From CAYSYY01 sp964576115 [NCBI: uncultured Gemmatimonadota bacterium] (GTDB taxonomy: Bacteria; Blakebacterota; Blakebacteria; Blakebacterales), in NCBI GenBank assembly GCA_964576115.1, contig CAZNUA010000066.1:1-15943 (forward strand): 15,943 bases of DNA. Direction: 5' to 3'. The position numbers and the translations under genes are program-made. Position 1 is the stretch's first letter; the number at the start of each line of letters is the position of its first letter. The notes under the pieces are model-generated. The model ran no database searches, had not been told where the DNA came from, and saw only the letters and a list, made by a program, of their open reading frames with translations. This document shows, one piece after another, positions 5,171 to 13,806 of this stretch.

Positions 5171-7627
5171 GTGAACGCGCTGTTCAGAGATATCCGCTTC
5201 GCCCTGCGCCAGATACGCAAGAACCCCGGCTACGCGGTCGCCATCGTGCTCTGCCTGGGGCTGGGAATCGGGGCCAATACCGCTATCTTCGACATTTCCC
5301 GGGGGATGCTCGCCCCTCCGAGCGAGATCCGCGACCCGGAACGGATCGTCCGGATCTACACCCGGTGGGAGAGCGAGGATCAGTTTGCCGACTACTCCTC
5401 CTTCTCCTGGCTCGATTACGTGGACGTGCGCGATCAGACCACCTCGTTCGAGAGCGTCGCGACCGAGTCGATCCAGCCCTTCAACCTGGCCCGGGGAGAC
5501 GAGGCGGTGCGGACCTGGGGCGAGATGGTGACCGGATCGTTCTTCTCCACTCTCGGAATCGACATGGTCGCCGGCCGGGATTTCGCTCCCGATGAGGACC
5601 TGACCCCCGGCACTCATCCGGTCCTGATCGTCTCCTACCGGCTCTGGCAGGGACGCTTCGGCAGCGATCCGGGGATCGTCGATTCGCAGGTCTTCCTCAA
5701 CGGGTATCCCTTCACGGTGATCGGTGTGGTCGAGGAGGGTTTCGACGGCGGGATGACCGGCCTGGTGGCCGATCTCTACGTGCCGATGATGATGCACGAG
5801 CAGGCCATGCCGGGCTGGGATCCATTCAACTCCCGGGACAGCCACTGGCTACAGAATGTGACCGCACGACTGAAGGAAGGAGTCACGATCAAGCAGGCCC
5901 AGGCCGAGATCGATGCCCTCATGGCCAACCTCAGGGAGACCTGGCCCGAACAGAATACCGGCAAGAGCGCGATCGTTGTCTCGGAGCGGCAATCGAACGT
6001 CCACCCGGTGGTCCGGAGCCAGTTTCAGGCAGCCCTGATCATGCTCTCTATCCTGGTCGGCCTCCTGCTCCTGCTCACCTGCGCCAACGTGGCCGGACTG
6101 CTCCTGGCCAAGGCGATGGCGCGGCGTAAGGAAATGGGGGTGCGTCTGGCCCTGGGTGCCGATCGGAGGCAGTTGATCAGGCAGGTTCTGGTCGAAAGCG
6201 TCCTGCTGGCGCTCGTGGCTGGTGTCATCGGCTTCCTGCTGTGCCAGTTGATCGTCCCGCTGACCGGCAGCGTCCAGCCGCAGATGGACATCCCGTTTGA
6301 GTTCAGCACCGACTTCAACCCGGCCACCATCTGGTTCACACCGCTCGTCTCTCTGCTGGTCGGGGTCATCTTCGGTCTCATGCCCGCCCTGGAGGTCTCG
6401 GGCGGCAACCTGGTCTCGGCCCTCAGGACGGGCCGGGCCACGGTCGAGAGGCGAACCCACCGTCTCCGGGGCCTCCTGGTCGGCGGTCAAGTGGCCCTGT
6501 CGCTGGCGCTGCTGATCGGAGCCGGCCTGGTCATCAGGAGCGCCCGGGCGATCCAGAACATCTATCCCGGCTTCGATGCCAGAGGTCAGGTCGTGGCCAC
6601 CATCGACCTCGATCTGCAGGGGTACGATGAGACACGGGGGAGAGCCTTCTACCGGGATCTGGAAGAACGTCTGCAGGCTCATCCGGCGGTCAACGGGGTC
6701 GGCCTGGCCACGCTGGTCCCGTTGTCGCTGTCGAACACATCCAGCTGGGTCTGGCCGGAAGGGTGGGAATCGCCCCTGCCGACCCAGCCCTCGGTGAATC
6801 ATAACGTGGTAAACGTCGGCTACTTCGAGGCGATGGGGATCCCGATCGTCAGGGGGCGGGGATTCACCGAGCAGGACACGCCCGACTCCGGCCCGGTCAT
6901 GATCATCAACGAACAGTTCGCCGAACGGTTCTGGCCGGGTGAGGATCCGATCAACCGGATCGTCCGGCTCGGCGGTGAGGACGGCACGCCCTACGTCGTG
7001 GTCGGGGTGGTACCGACCGGCCGCTACTTCTCGATCGGTGAGGATCCGCAGCCGTATTTCTATCGTCCCTTCAACCGCCACTATCGCGGCAACATGACCA
7101 TGCACGTCGCCACCGAAGGCGACTCGGAGGTGCTCTTCGGGGTCGTGCGGCAGATCATCCGCGACCTCGATCCGACCCTGCCGATCTCGAGCATGCAGAC
7201 GATGGACGACCAGCTGGGTTTCGCCCTGATGCCCTCCCGGCTGATCGCCTATGCCGTCACCAGCTTCGCCGTCCTGGCGCTCCTGCTCGCCAGCCTCGGT
7301 CTGTACGGCCTCATCGCCTATTCGGTCACGCAGGAAACCCGGGAGATCGGCATCCGGCTGGCACTGGGAGCCCAGGCGGGGCAGGTGGTCCGGTACGTTG
7401 TGCGCCGGGGGATCATCCTCACCGTCATCGGTCTCGTGGTCGGCCTCCTGCTCGGTCTGTTCGCCTCGATGGGGATCTCGGGCGTGCTCTACGGCATCAG
7501 TCCGATCGAACCGGTGGCCCTGATCGGTGCGCTCATCGTGCTCCTCCTGATAGCCCTCGTCGCCAGCTGGCTGCCCGCCCGGCGCGCCACGCGGATCGAT
7601 CCGGTCCGGGCCCTGGAGGCTGAATGA
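5171..7627 (+). CDS. ADOP-type MacB/FtsX duplicated permease
   Basis: An 818-residue inner-membrane protein made of two tandem MacB_PCD-FtsX halves. The first half has TM1 at about 20-42 (AIVLCLGLGIGANTAIF), a periplasmic domain to about 280, and FtsX helices at about 286-310, 335-360 and 390-410. The second half starts with a TM at about 437-457, has a second periplasmic domain, then helices at about 688-712, 747-768 and 778-803. The ending PARRATRIDPVRALEAE is the usual end of this family, as are RLALGA motifs after each FtsX helix. Such proteins (acidobacterial duplicated orphan permeases) lack a fused or adjacent ATPase, and none is present here. Substrate unknown; export or mechanotransmission as in MacB is only family inference. 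AGGAG at 5159-5163 is 7 nt from the GTG at 5171, so I prefer this start over the in-frame GTG at 5165. A GGCCGG/CCGGCC hairpin (5136-5155) lies just before the ribosome site. Confidence 0.88.
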   Translation: MNALFRDIRFALRQIRKNPGYAVAIVLCLGLGIGANTAIFDISRGMLAPPSEIRDPERIVRIYTRWESEDQFADYSSFSWLDYVDVRDQTTSFESVATESIQPFNLARGDEAVRTWGEMVTGSFFSTLGIDMVAGRDFAPDEDLTPGTHPVLIVSYRLWQGRFGSDPGIVDSQVFLNGYPFTVIGVVEEGFDGGMTGLVADLYVPMMMHEQAMPGWDPFNSRDSHWLQNVTARLKEGVTIKQAQAEIDALMANLRETWPEQNTGKSAIVVSERQSNVHPVVRSQFQAALIMLSILVGLLLLLTCANVAGLLLAKAMARRKEMGVRLALGADRRQLIRQVLVESVLLALVAGVIGFLLCQLIVPLTGSVQPQMDIPFEFSTDFNPATIWFTPLVSLLVGVIFGLMPALEVSGGNLVSALRTGRATVERRTHRLRGLLVGGQVALSLALLIGAGLVIRSARAIQNIYPGFDARGQVVATIDLDLQGYDETRGRAFYRDLEERLQAHPAVNGVGLATLVPLSLSNTSSWVWPEGWESPLPTQPSVNHNVVNVGYFEAMGIPIVRGRGFTEQDTPDSGPVMIINEQFAERFWPGEDPINRIVRLGGEDGTPYVVVGVVPTGRYFSIGEDPQPYFYRPFNRHYRGNMTMHVATEGDSEVLFGVVRQIIRDLDPTLPISSMQTMDDQLGFALMPSRLIAYAVTSFAVLALLLASLGLYGLIAYSVTQETREIGIRLALGAQAGQVVRYVVRRGIILTVIGLVVGLLLGLFASMGISGVLYGISPIEPVALIGALIVLLLIALVASWLPARRATRIDPVRALEAE

Positions 7628-7796
7628 TCAGACGTCCGGCCCCCTCCGCCCGATTCGAGCCGGTATAGCCCCCTCGCGGTACCAGGAGTCTTTCTCACGA
7701 CGTGATGGATCCGGGCGGGCCCGTCCGAGGCGTGGTATCGGCCTGGAGTATCGGGGCCGGGCGGGATAGGATCGAGGGCGGTGAAAGGAGGCCCGC

Positions 7797-8678
7797 ATGG
7801 ACTGGAGCTGGCTGACCCCGGAGAACCTGACGGACGCCCACACGCTGGCCGGCAAAGTGGTGCTGGCGGTCCTCGTCTTCCTGATTGCATGGCTCGTTTC
7901 GTTCCTGCTGACCCGCGTTATCGAGCGCTCGCGGTGGGTGGTGAAGCGCCTGGGACGTGAGGTCGACGAAACGATCCTGCGCTATGCCGTCAGGCTCAAG
8001 ACCCTGCTGGTCTTCGTCGCCGCCCTGATCGTCTACATCAGTCTCATCCCCGGGCTCGAGGGCCTGCTGGGCACCATCCTGGCCGGTGCCGGGGTCACCG
8101 CCCTGGTCCTGGGTTTTGCAGCCCAGAGCACCCTGGCCAACCTGATCTCGGGAATCGGACTGGCCGTCTACCGCCCCTTCCGGATCGGCGACAAGGTCAC
8201 CCTGGAGGGCGAGTACGGCACCATCGAGGACATGACCCTGCGCCACACCATCGTGCGCACCTGGGAGAACAAGCGGCTGGTCATCCCCAACAAGAACATC
8301 GACAACGCCAACCTGCTCAACCACAGCCTGATCGACCCCCGCATCCTCTGCCGGGTCGAGTTCGGGGTCAGTTACGATACCGATCTCGATCTGGCCATGC
8401 GTCTGATCCGCGAGGAGGCCGAACGCTGTCCGTACCGCGATGCGAGCGCCGAGACGCCCCGGGTGCGGGTGATCTCCCACGGCGATTTTTCGATCGGCCT
8501 GCGGGCCTATGTCTGGACCCCGAACATGGACACGGCCTGGGACACGCGCTTCTGGATGCTCGAGCATGTCAAGAAGCGGTTCGACGCCGAGGGGATCGAG
8601 ATTCCCTTCCCCTACCGGACGGTGGTCTACAAGAAGGATCTGCCCCCCCCGGCGCGGGAGGCTTCAGAGACCGGGTGA
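7797..8678 (+). CDS. Small-conductance mechanosensitive channel (MscS family)
   Basis: A 293-residue membrane protein, the length of classic MscS. There are three transmembrane segments at about 19-39, 67-86 and 91-124. The last is the Gly/Ala-rich pore helix (GAGVTALVLGFAAQSTLANL). The cytoplasmic beta domain follows with PFRIGDKVTLEG, GTIEDMTLRHTIVRTWEN and RLVIPN (about 127-166). The alpha/beta domain ends with the usual EGIEIPFPYRTV near the C-terminus. The channel would open on membrane tension and release solutes during osmotic down-shock. AGGAGG lies 6 nt before the ATG, a strong ribosome site. The 169 bases after the permease gene show no clear promoter. CorA follows after 57 bases on the same strand, suggesting co-transcription. 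Confidence 0.92.
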   Translation: MDWSWLTPENLTDAHTLAGKVVLAVLVFLIAWLVSFLLTRVIERSRWVVKRLGREVDETILRYAVRLKTLLVFVAALIVYISLIPGLEGLLGTILAGAGVTALVLGFAAQSTLANLISGIGLAVYRPFRIGDKVTLEGEYGTIEDMTLRHTIVRTWENKRLVIPNKNIDNANLLNHSLIDPRILCRVEFGVSYDTDLDLAMRLIREEAERCPYRDASAETPRVRVISHGDFSIGLRAYVWTPNMDTAWDTRFWMLEHVKKRFDAEGIEIPFPYRTVVYKKDLPPPAREASETG

Positions 8679-8735
8679 GAGTACAGACAGCACGGACCGC
8701 CCGACAACGAGATCGCGATCGGAGAGGAGACGGCG

Positions 8736-9797
8736 ATGCTCAGACTATTCCGCAAACCGGTCAAACCGGCCGGGGCACCCCCCGGCACCCTGGTGCACAC
8801 CGGTCACCGGAAAGCCGACCACGTCAGGATCACACTGATTGACTACGACCGGGAGCGGTACGAGGAACGCGAAGTCTCCGATGTAGCCGAGTGCCTGCCC
8901 CATCTCGACGACGGGACCGTCACCTGGATCAACGTCGACGGCCTGCACGAGGTCGAGGTCATTCGCATCCTCGGCGAAAGCCTCCACATCCATCCCCTGG
9001 TGCTCGAGGACGTCCTGCATGTCGATCAGCGTCCCAAGGTCGAAGATCACAATGACTATCTCTTCATTGTCACCAAGATGCTCAACCGGAACGAAACCGG
9101 CGATGTCGAGGCCGAACACGTCAGCCTGCTGCTGGGCCCGGACTGGGTGCTTTCTTTTCAGGAGATGCCCGGCGACCTTTTCGGACCGATCCGGGACAGG
9201 CTGCGCCAGGGGAAGGGACGGATACGCTCCCTGGGGGCCGACTACCTCTGTTACCGCCTGCTCGATACCATCGTCGACCACTACTTCGTTCTGTTGAATG
9301 ATACGGCCGGCACGATCGAGGCCCTCGAGAACGAACTGGAGGAAGATCCGGACGAGGTGACCCTGCGGCGCATCCACGCCCTGAAGCACGAACTGCTCTT
9401 CCTGCGCCGGCAGATCTGGCCCCTGCGCGAGGCGTTACGGGAACTCGAGTCGAGCGAAACAGATATGATCGGTGAGGAAGTGCGTACCTTCCTGACCGAC
9501 GTGCGCGACCACATCTACCACGTGATCGAAACCGTCGACACTTTCCGCGACATGGCCTCGGGGATGCAGGACCTCTACCTGTCGACCGTCAGCAACCGGA
9601 TGAACGAGGTCATGAAGGTCCTGACCATCATCGCCACGATCTTCATCCCGCTGACCTTTATCGCCGGCATCTACGGTATGAACTTCGCCTACATGCCCGA
9701 ACTCGGCTGGCGGGCGGGCTACTTCATCATCCTGGGTGTAATGGCCGTACTCGCCGGCGTCATGGTGGTCTATTTCCGCCGGAAGAAATGGCTCTGA
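8736..9797 (+). CDS. corA: CorA-family Mg2+/Co2+ transporter
   Basis: A 353-residue protein with the CorA architecture: an N-terminal soluble alpha/beta domain (about 1-165), a long helical stalk (about 170-290), then two C-terminal membrane helices at about 293-313 and 328-347. The selectivity signature YGMN at 313-316 begins the loop, followed by FAYMPEL, which matches the usual GMN-MPEL loop. The C-terminus is short and basic (RRKKWL). Forms a pentamer in the inner membrane and takes up Mg2+, possibly Co2+ or Ni2+. A GGAGAGGAGA ribosome site precedes the ATG. Probably in one operon with the MscS gene upstream. Its TGA is one base away from the stop codon of the convergent Vps10-like gene. 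Confidence 0.93.
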   Translation: MLRLFRKPVKPAGAPPGTLVHTGHRKADHVRITLIDYDRERYEEREVSDVAECLPHLDDGTVTWINVDGLHEVEVIRILGESLHIHPLVLEDVLHVDQRPKVEDHNDYLFIVTKMLNRNETGDVEAEHVSLLLGPDWVLSFQEMPGDLFGPIRDRLRQGKGRIRSLGADYLCYRLLDTIVDHYFVLLNDTAGTIEALENELEEDPDEVTLRRIHALKHELLFLRRQIWPLREALRELESSETDMIGEEVRTFLTDVRDHIYHVIETVDTFRDMASGMQDLYLSTVSNRMNEVMKVLTIIATIFIPLTFIAGIYGMNFAYMPELGWRAGYFIILGVMAVLAGVMVVYFRRKKWL

Positions 9798-9798
9798 G

Positions 9799-12700
9799 TT
9801 ACCACCCTCCCGGTCCCAGCAGGCGTTCGACCTCGGCCCGGACATCGTCCAGTTCGTGCCGGAGCATCGCGTAGCGGTAGGTGACCTCGCTGCTCACCTT
9901 CATGTCACCCCGGCTGGTGGCCCCGGAGAGGTAACTGATCTGCGAGGCCAGCCCCGGTTTGCCGTAACGGACCGGCTCGGTTTCGAGCAGGGCCGCCACC
10001 GCTTCGAGCGAGCGCCGGGTGGCGGCTTCGGCCCCGGTGGCTCCCTCCCGGGACTCGATCGCCTCGCGCACCCGGGCGCTCAGCGCGTTGACCTCGGCCA
10101 CCATCTCACGCATGCGCAGGTTGTGCTCGAAGAGCTCGATCAGGTCGGCGGTCCTGATCCCGTCGGCTGCCGAGCGCGGATCGATACGCACCGTGATCTG
10201 CCCGGTCAGAGTCGTTTCACCCACCGTCATGCGCACCTCGTAGTAGCCGGGGGGTGCCGTCACGCCCGATGAGTGACGCACATCCCAGACGAAGCGGTTG
10301 TGCCCGGCATTCACGGTCACCTGTGGCATTCTGAAGCCCCCGCGGCGGCCGCTGGCCTGCATCATCATGGCGGCCCGATCGGCCCCGCCCCGCCCCTGCC
10401 CGGCGGCCCCGGCGCCGCTACCCCCCGAGCCGGTGTAACTGTTCATCACCTCGCCGGCGACATCGGCAATTTCGATTGTGACCGGACCTTCGGTTCCCTC
10501 GGGCAGGTAGTACTCGATCATCGGGCCGAGCAGATTGGCACCGGTCGAGGTGCGGTAGCCGACACGCGGGACGTAGAGGCGGACCTCGTCGATCGGGGTG
10601 TCGGGTGCGAGCTGGCGCAGGGCACTCACGTTGTCGAGGATCCAGAAGGAGCGTCCCTGGGTGGCGATGACCAGGTCACAGCGATGCACCTTCATATCAG
10701 TCACCGGCACTTCGGGCAGATTGAGCTGGAAGGGCTGCCAGTGGGCGCCGTTGTCGAAGGAGATGAAGAGCCCGAACTCGGTGCCGGCATACAGCAGACC
10801 CTCACGACCGGGATCCTCGCGTACCACCCGGGTCGGCCAATCGGCCGGGATGCCGTTGGTGCCGTCGGTCAGCAGGGTCCAGCTCTGCCCGTAGTCGTCG
10901 GTGCGGTAGATGTAGGGGTTGTAATCGCCGAGCAGGTAGCGGTGCACGGCGTAGTAGGCCGAACCCGGCCGGTGCGGGGAGGGCTCGAGGTACTGCACCC
11001 GTCCGCCGGGAGCCAGATCGGGCGGGGTGATGTTCTGCCAGGTCCGCCCGTTGTCGCGGGTGATGTGGAAAGGCCCGTCGTTGGCTCCGACCCAGATCAC
11101 GCCCGGTTCGAGGAGCGATTCGCGGATGGCGTAGAGGGTGCTGTAGATCTCCTCGCCGGTCATATCGCGGGTGATCGGCTCGCCGCTCACCCCCTGGTGT
11201 TCGGGCGGATTCCAGGTCAGGTCGGGACTGATCTGTTCCCAGTTCACGCCCTCGTCGTAGGTGCGGTGTACGTACTGCGTGCCGTAGTAGAGGATCGAGG
11301 GATCGTGGGGCGAGATCTCCATCGGGGCCACCCGCTGGATCCGCCAGGTCAGGTCGCGGGGGGGCATGCCGTAGAGCGATTCGGCCCCCACCCGGTAGGA
11401 CCAGCTCAGTCCGGTGGACATGTTCATGCGTTCATACAGACCCTTGCACGAACCGTAGACGATGTTCGGATCCTCCGGGTGCGGCATGATCGGACCGGTC
11501 TCGCAGCCCGGGCCGCTGCGGAAGTCATCCGGATCGTAGGGATCGGCCAGGCTCGAGATGATGATCGTCGAGTTGTCCTGCTGGGCGCCGTAGAGCTTGT
11601 AAGGGAACGCATTGTCCACACAGACGCCGTAGATCTCGGCGGTGGGCTGGTTCGATTGGGTCGACCAGGTGGCCCCGCCGTCGTAGGAGACGTTGGCTCC
11701 CCCGTCGTTGGACTGGATCATGGTCTGCCCGTCGCGGGGGCTGACCCAGATGGCGTGGTTGTCCCCGTGCGGAGTGCGCATGCGTTGCATCGTGACCCCG
11801 CCGTCGGTGGATTTGTAGAATCCTTCGGCGCCGGCATAGACCACGTCGGCGTCGGTCGGATCGGCTCCCAGGGTGGTGTAGTAGAAAGGCCGCTGGATCA
11901 TCGAACCCTGGTCGTTGATCAGCTGCCAGGTCGTGCCGCCGTCATCGGAGCGGTAGAGCCCGCCCCCCGGCTTGGCTTCGATCAGGGCGTAGATGCGGTC
12001 GGGGTCATCGGCCGTGACGGCCAGATTACCCTTGCCGATCAGCTCGCCGGGCAGACCGGCCGTGATGTGCTCCCAGGTCTCGCCCCCGTCTGTGCTGCGG
12101 TAAAACCCCCCGATCCGCGAGCCGCTGATGATCGTCCACGGCTTGCGCTCGATCCGCGACATCCAGGCATAGACGACGTCGGGATCATCGGGCCGGACCT
12201 CGACATCCATGCACCCCACCGAGTCGGAGATGGCCAGCACCTGCCGCCACGATTCTCCCCCATCGGCGGTCTTGTAGACTCCCCGCTCGGGACTCGGCTT
12301 GAAGGCATCGCCATTGGCGGCCACCCAGACCGTGTTGGGATCAGTGGGGTGGATGCGCATTGCCCCGATCTGGCCGACGTCATACAACCCGCGGAAGGTC
12401 CAGGTCCCGCCCCCGTCGAGACTGCAGTAGACTCCCCGTCCGGTCGAAACATTGGAGCGCAGGCCGTCCGAGCCGGTACCGAGCCAGACGATGTCGGGAT
12501 CGGAATCAGCTACCGCCACCGAGCCGGTCGAGCCGAGCGGCACCTGCCCGTCGGTAACCGGGAACCAGCTCTCCCCGCCGTCGGTAGTCTTGAACAGTCC
12601 CCCGCTGGCGGCCCCGAAGTAAAACGTCTGCGGCCGTGAAGGCACCCCCGTCACGGTCGTGCTGCGGCCTCCCCGCGAGGGACCGACCAGGCGATATTCC

Positions 12701-12861
12701 AATCCGGTGAAGAAGGCCGGGTTGACGCGTGCGGCGGTGGCTTCAGCCGCGGCCCGGCGGGCCTCCCGGCGCGACTGCGCGGCGGCCGGTGAACTCACGC
12801 TCAGAAGGGGAAAGATCAGAAGAAGAACGAACGGAATCAGTCTCGGAGTGGTGCAGCGCAT
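9799..12861 (-). CDS. Secreted Vps10/sortilin-like Asp-box (BNR) repeat protein
   Basis: A 1020-residue exported protein. The first 29 residues form a Sec signal peptide (basic MRCTTPR, core FVLLLIFPLL, cleavage near AAAQ). At least ten Asp-box motifs (S/T-x-D-x-G-x-T/S-W type) follow from about residue 75 to 700, for example TTDGGESW, SLDGGGTW, RSTDGGETW, TRDNGRTW and DDYGQSW. These make one or more large beta-propellers as in sortilin. A beta-sandwich-like segment (HNRFVWDVRHSSGVTAPPG, then YYEVRMTV) and a C-terminal helical tail close the protein. A Gly/Ala-rich linker precedes the sandwich. Homologues are abundant in Gemmatimonadota and Acidobacteriota and are often annotated as glycosyl hydrolase-like; no catalytic residues can be pointed to, so function is unknown. 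The ATG at 12861 has GGGGGAC upstream and is right at the signal peptide; an in-frame ATG at 12948 would bury it. It is a paralogue of the gene at the right edge. Confidence 0.85.
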   Translation of the reverse strand: MRCTTPRLIPFVLLLIFPLLSVSSPAAAQSRREARRAAAEATAARVNPAFFTGLEYRLVGPSRGGRSTTVTGVPSRPQTFYFGAASGGLFKTTDGGESWFPVTDGQVPLGSTGSVAVADSDPDIVWLGTGSDGLRSNVSTGRGVYCSLDGGGTWTFRGLYDVGQIGAMRIHPTDPNTVWVAANGDAFKPSPERGVYKTADGGESWRQVLAISDSVGCMDVEVRPDDPDVVYAWMSRIERKPWTIISGSRIGGFYRSTDGGETWEHITAGLPGELIGKGNLAVTADDPDRIYALIEAKPGGGLYRSDDGGTTWQLINDQGSMIQRPFYYTTLGADPTDADVVYAGAEGFYKSTDGGVTMQRMRTPHGDNHAIWVSPRDGQTMIQSNDGGANVSYDGGATWSTQSNQPTAEIYGVCVDNAFPYKLYGAQQDNSTIIISSLADPYDPDDFRSGPGCETGPIMPHPEDPNIVYGSCKGLYERMNMSTGLSWSYRVGAESLYGMPPRDLTWRIQRVAPMEISPHDPSILYYGTQYVHRTYDEGVNWEQISPDLTWNPPEHQGVSGEPITRDMTGEEIYSTLYAIRESLLEPGVIWVGANDGPFHITRDNGRTWQNITPPDLAPGGRVQYLEPSPHRPGSAYYAVHRYLLGDYNPYIYRTDDYGQSWTLLTDGTNGIPADWPTRVVREDPGREGLLYAGTEFGLFISFDNGAHWQPFQLNLPEVPVTDMKVHRCDLVIATQGRSFWILDNVSALRQLAPDTPIDEVRLYVPRVGYRTSTGANLLGPMIEYYLPEGTEGPVTIEIADVAGEVMNSYTGSGGSGAGAAGQGRGGADRAAMMMQASGRRGGFRMPQVTVNAGHNRFVWDVRHSSGVTAPPGYYEVRMTVGETTLTGQITVRIDPRSAADGIRTADLIELFEHNLRMREMVAEVNALSARVREAIESREGATGAEAATRRSLEAVAALLETEPVRYGKPGLASQISYLSGATSRGDMKVSSEVTYRYAMLRHELDDVRAEVERLLGPGGW

Positions 12862-12911
12862 GACAGTCCCCCGGCGAAGGTGAAGGAATCGAACTCCAGT
12901 CTCACCGGGAC

Positions 12912-12941
12912 ATTCTATTGCCAACCGGCGGGCGATGTCAT
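12912..12941 (-). promoter_or_regulatory. Promoter candidate for the first Vps10-like gene
   Basis: On the minus strand ATGACA and TAGAAT are separated by 18 nt, with the -10 about 50 bases before the ATG at 12861. Good match to a sigma-70 promoter for such a GC-rich context. Confidence 0.4.
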
Positions 12942-12989
12942 CCGCCACACTGCGGATCCGGAGAAAGGCTCCGGTACCCGGAATGAGGA

Positions 12990-13025
12990 CCGGTGCCGGG
13001 AAACCGTCGGGTCGCCCGGCACCGG
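12990..13025 (-). terminator. Strong hairpin between peroxiredoxin and Vps10-like gene
   Basis: CCGGTGCCGGG and CCCGGCACCGG form a perfect 11-bp stem with a 14-nt loop, and AGGA/TCCT can extend it past one bulged A. It lies 36 bases after the peroxiredoxin stop. No U-run follows, so it may act with Rho or as an mRNA 3' end. It probably separates the peroxiredoxin transcript from the downstream gene, which has its own promoter candidate. Confidence 0.5.
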
Positions 13026-13061
13026 ATCCTCAGATGGAAGGAACGGACTGACGGACAGACT

Positions 13062-13790
13062 TCAGTCGCCCGCCATATCGGTCGTCCAGACCTCCCACAC
13101 CTTGCCGACCAGATCGGGGCCGGGCTTCAGGGTCATCTTCCCCGGCTTCCAGCCCGAGGGAGTGGCCTCGCCCCCCTTGCTCTCACGCACCAGCTGGAAG
13201 GCCTGGATCTGGCGCAGGGTCTCGGAAACGTTGCGCCCCACCGGCGGGGTCAGCACTTCGAAGCCCTGCACCACCCCGTCGGGATCGATGATGAACCGTC
13301 CCCGGGTCTCGACCCCTGCCTCGGGATCGTAGACGCCGTAGACGCTGCCGACCTTGCCCCCGCCGTCCGACAGCATCGGGAAGGGAACGCCCCCCTCGAC
13401 CATCTTCGACAGTTCGTGATCGTTCCACATCTTGTGAACGAAGACACTGTCCACGCTCATCGAGAGAACCGTTGCACCGAGTTCGGTGAATGTGTTGTGA
13501 TTGTCGGCGACCGCCGACACTTCGGTAGCTCAGACGAAGGTGAAATCACCCGGGTAAAAGCAGAGGACGATCCATGAGCCCAGGTGATCTGATAGCTTGA
13601 CGCTGGTGAACTCCCCCTTGTGATAGGCGGGAGCAACGAAATCAGGGGCTTTCTGCCCGACCCGGATCATGGAGCCACCACCCCCTTCCTTCTTCTCGGG
13701 TTTGACTGTGTCCTGCTCCGGAGTCTCGACTTCCTCGCCGACCGGACCTCCCGTCGGGCGGGCGCATCCGACTGCTTCTTCTTCAGCCAT
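13062..13790 (-). CDS. prxU: Selenocysteine-containing peroxiredoxin (AhpC/Prx1 type)
   Basis: Read through one TGA (13532-13530), this is a 242-residue AhpC/TSA peroxiredoxin. The active-site segment is [21 protein letters not shown]. Family members have PxxxTxxC here, so Sec87 replaces the peroxidatic Cys that reduces H2O2 or organic peroxides. Flanking parts are intact and in the same frame: [35 protein letters not shown], and the C-terminal [19 protein letters not shown]. The Arg before FIIDP is the usual catalytic Arg. The C-terminal resolving Cys (EVCPAGWKPG in 2-Cys enzymes) is replaced: here [10 protein letters not shown]. No Cys follows Sec87; only Cys9 (in GCARPTGG) and Cys77 precede it. 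An N-terminal extension of about 40 residues is acidic and Gly-rich; an internal ATG at residue 41 would give a core-only form, but AAGGA before the first ATG favours the long start. Cytoplasmic. Other genes here use TGA as a true stop, so the code is not changed globally. Confidence 0.85.
13502..13532 (-). promoter_or_regulatory. bSECIS-like hairpin with its UGA (Sec) codon
   Basis: On the minus strand the TGA is followed by a 10-nt spacer and then TGTCGGC-GGTC-GCCGACA, a perfect 7-bp stem with a 4-nt loop. The loop begins with G and lies 17 nt after the UGA. Bacterial SECIS elements have a small apical loop with a G in the first two positions, 16-37 nt after UGA, so the geometry fits. It would bind SelB carrying Sec-tRNA and lies inside the coding sequence, encoding CRR-type codons without disturbing the protein. 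Confidence 0.75.
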
Positions 13791-13806
13791 GGTCGACGTC
13801 CTTTAC

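Noticed and set aside
5849-7105. 418-codon minus-strand open frame inside the permease gene
   Set aside because: Composition is Asp/Arg/Gln/His-rich and lacks any family motif; it is the antisense of a clear FtsX protein.
10273-12639. 788-codon open frame on the plus strand opposite the first Vps10-like gene
   Set aside because: It is a GC-driven mirror frame with biased Gly/Val/Asp/Arg content, no domain and no ribosome site. The minus strand has signal peptide and Asp-box repeats.
13530-13532. The TGA as a nonsense mutation or sequencing error making a pseudogene
   Set aside because: It lies exactly at the catalytic Cys codon, the frame is intact on both sides, and a hairpin with SECIS geometry follows. 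A random stop would not be expected there.
13530-13532. Genome-wide reassignment of TGA to Trp or Gly
   Set aside because: TGA terminates other genes in the window at sensible ends (for example at 4994-4996, 7625-7627 and 9795-9797), and Trp is encoded by TGG throughout.
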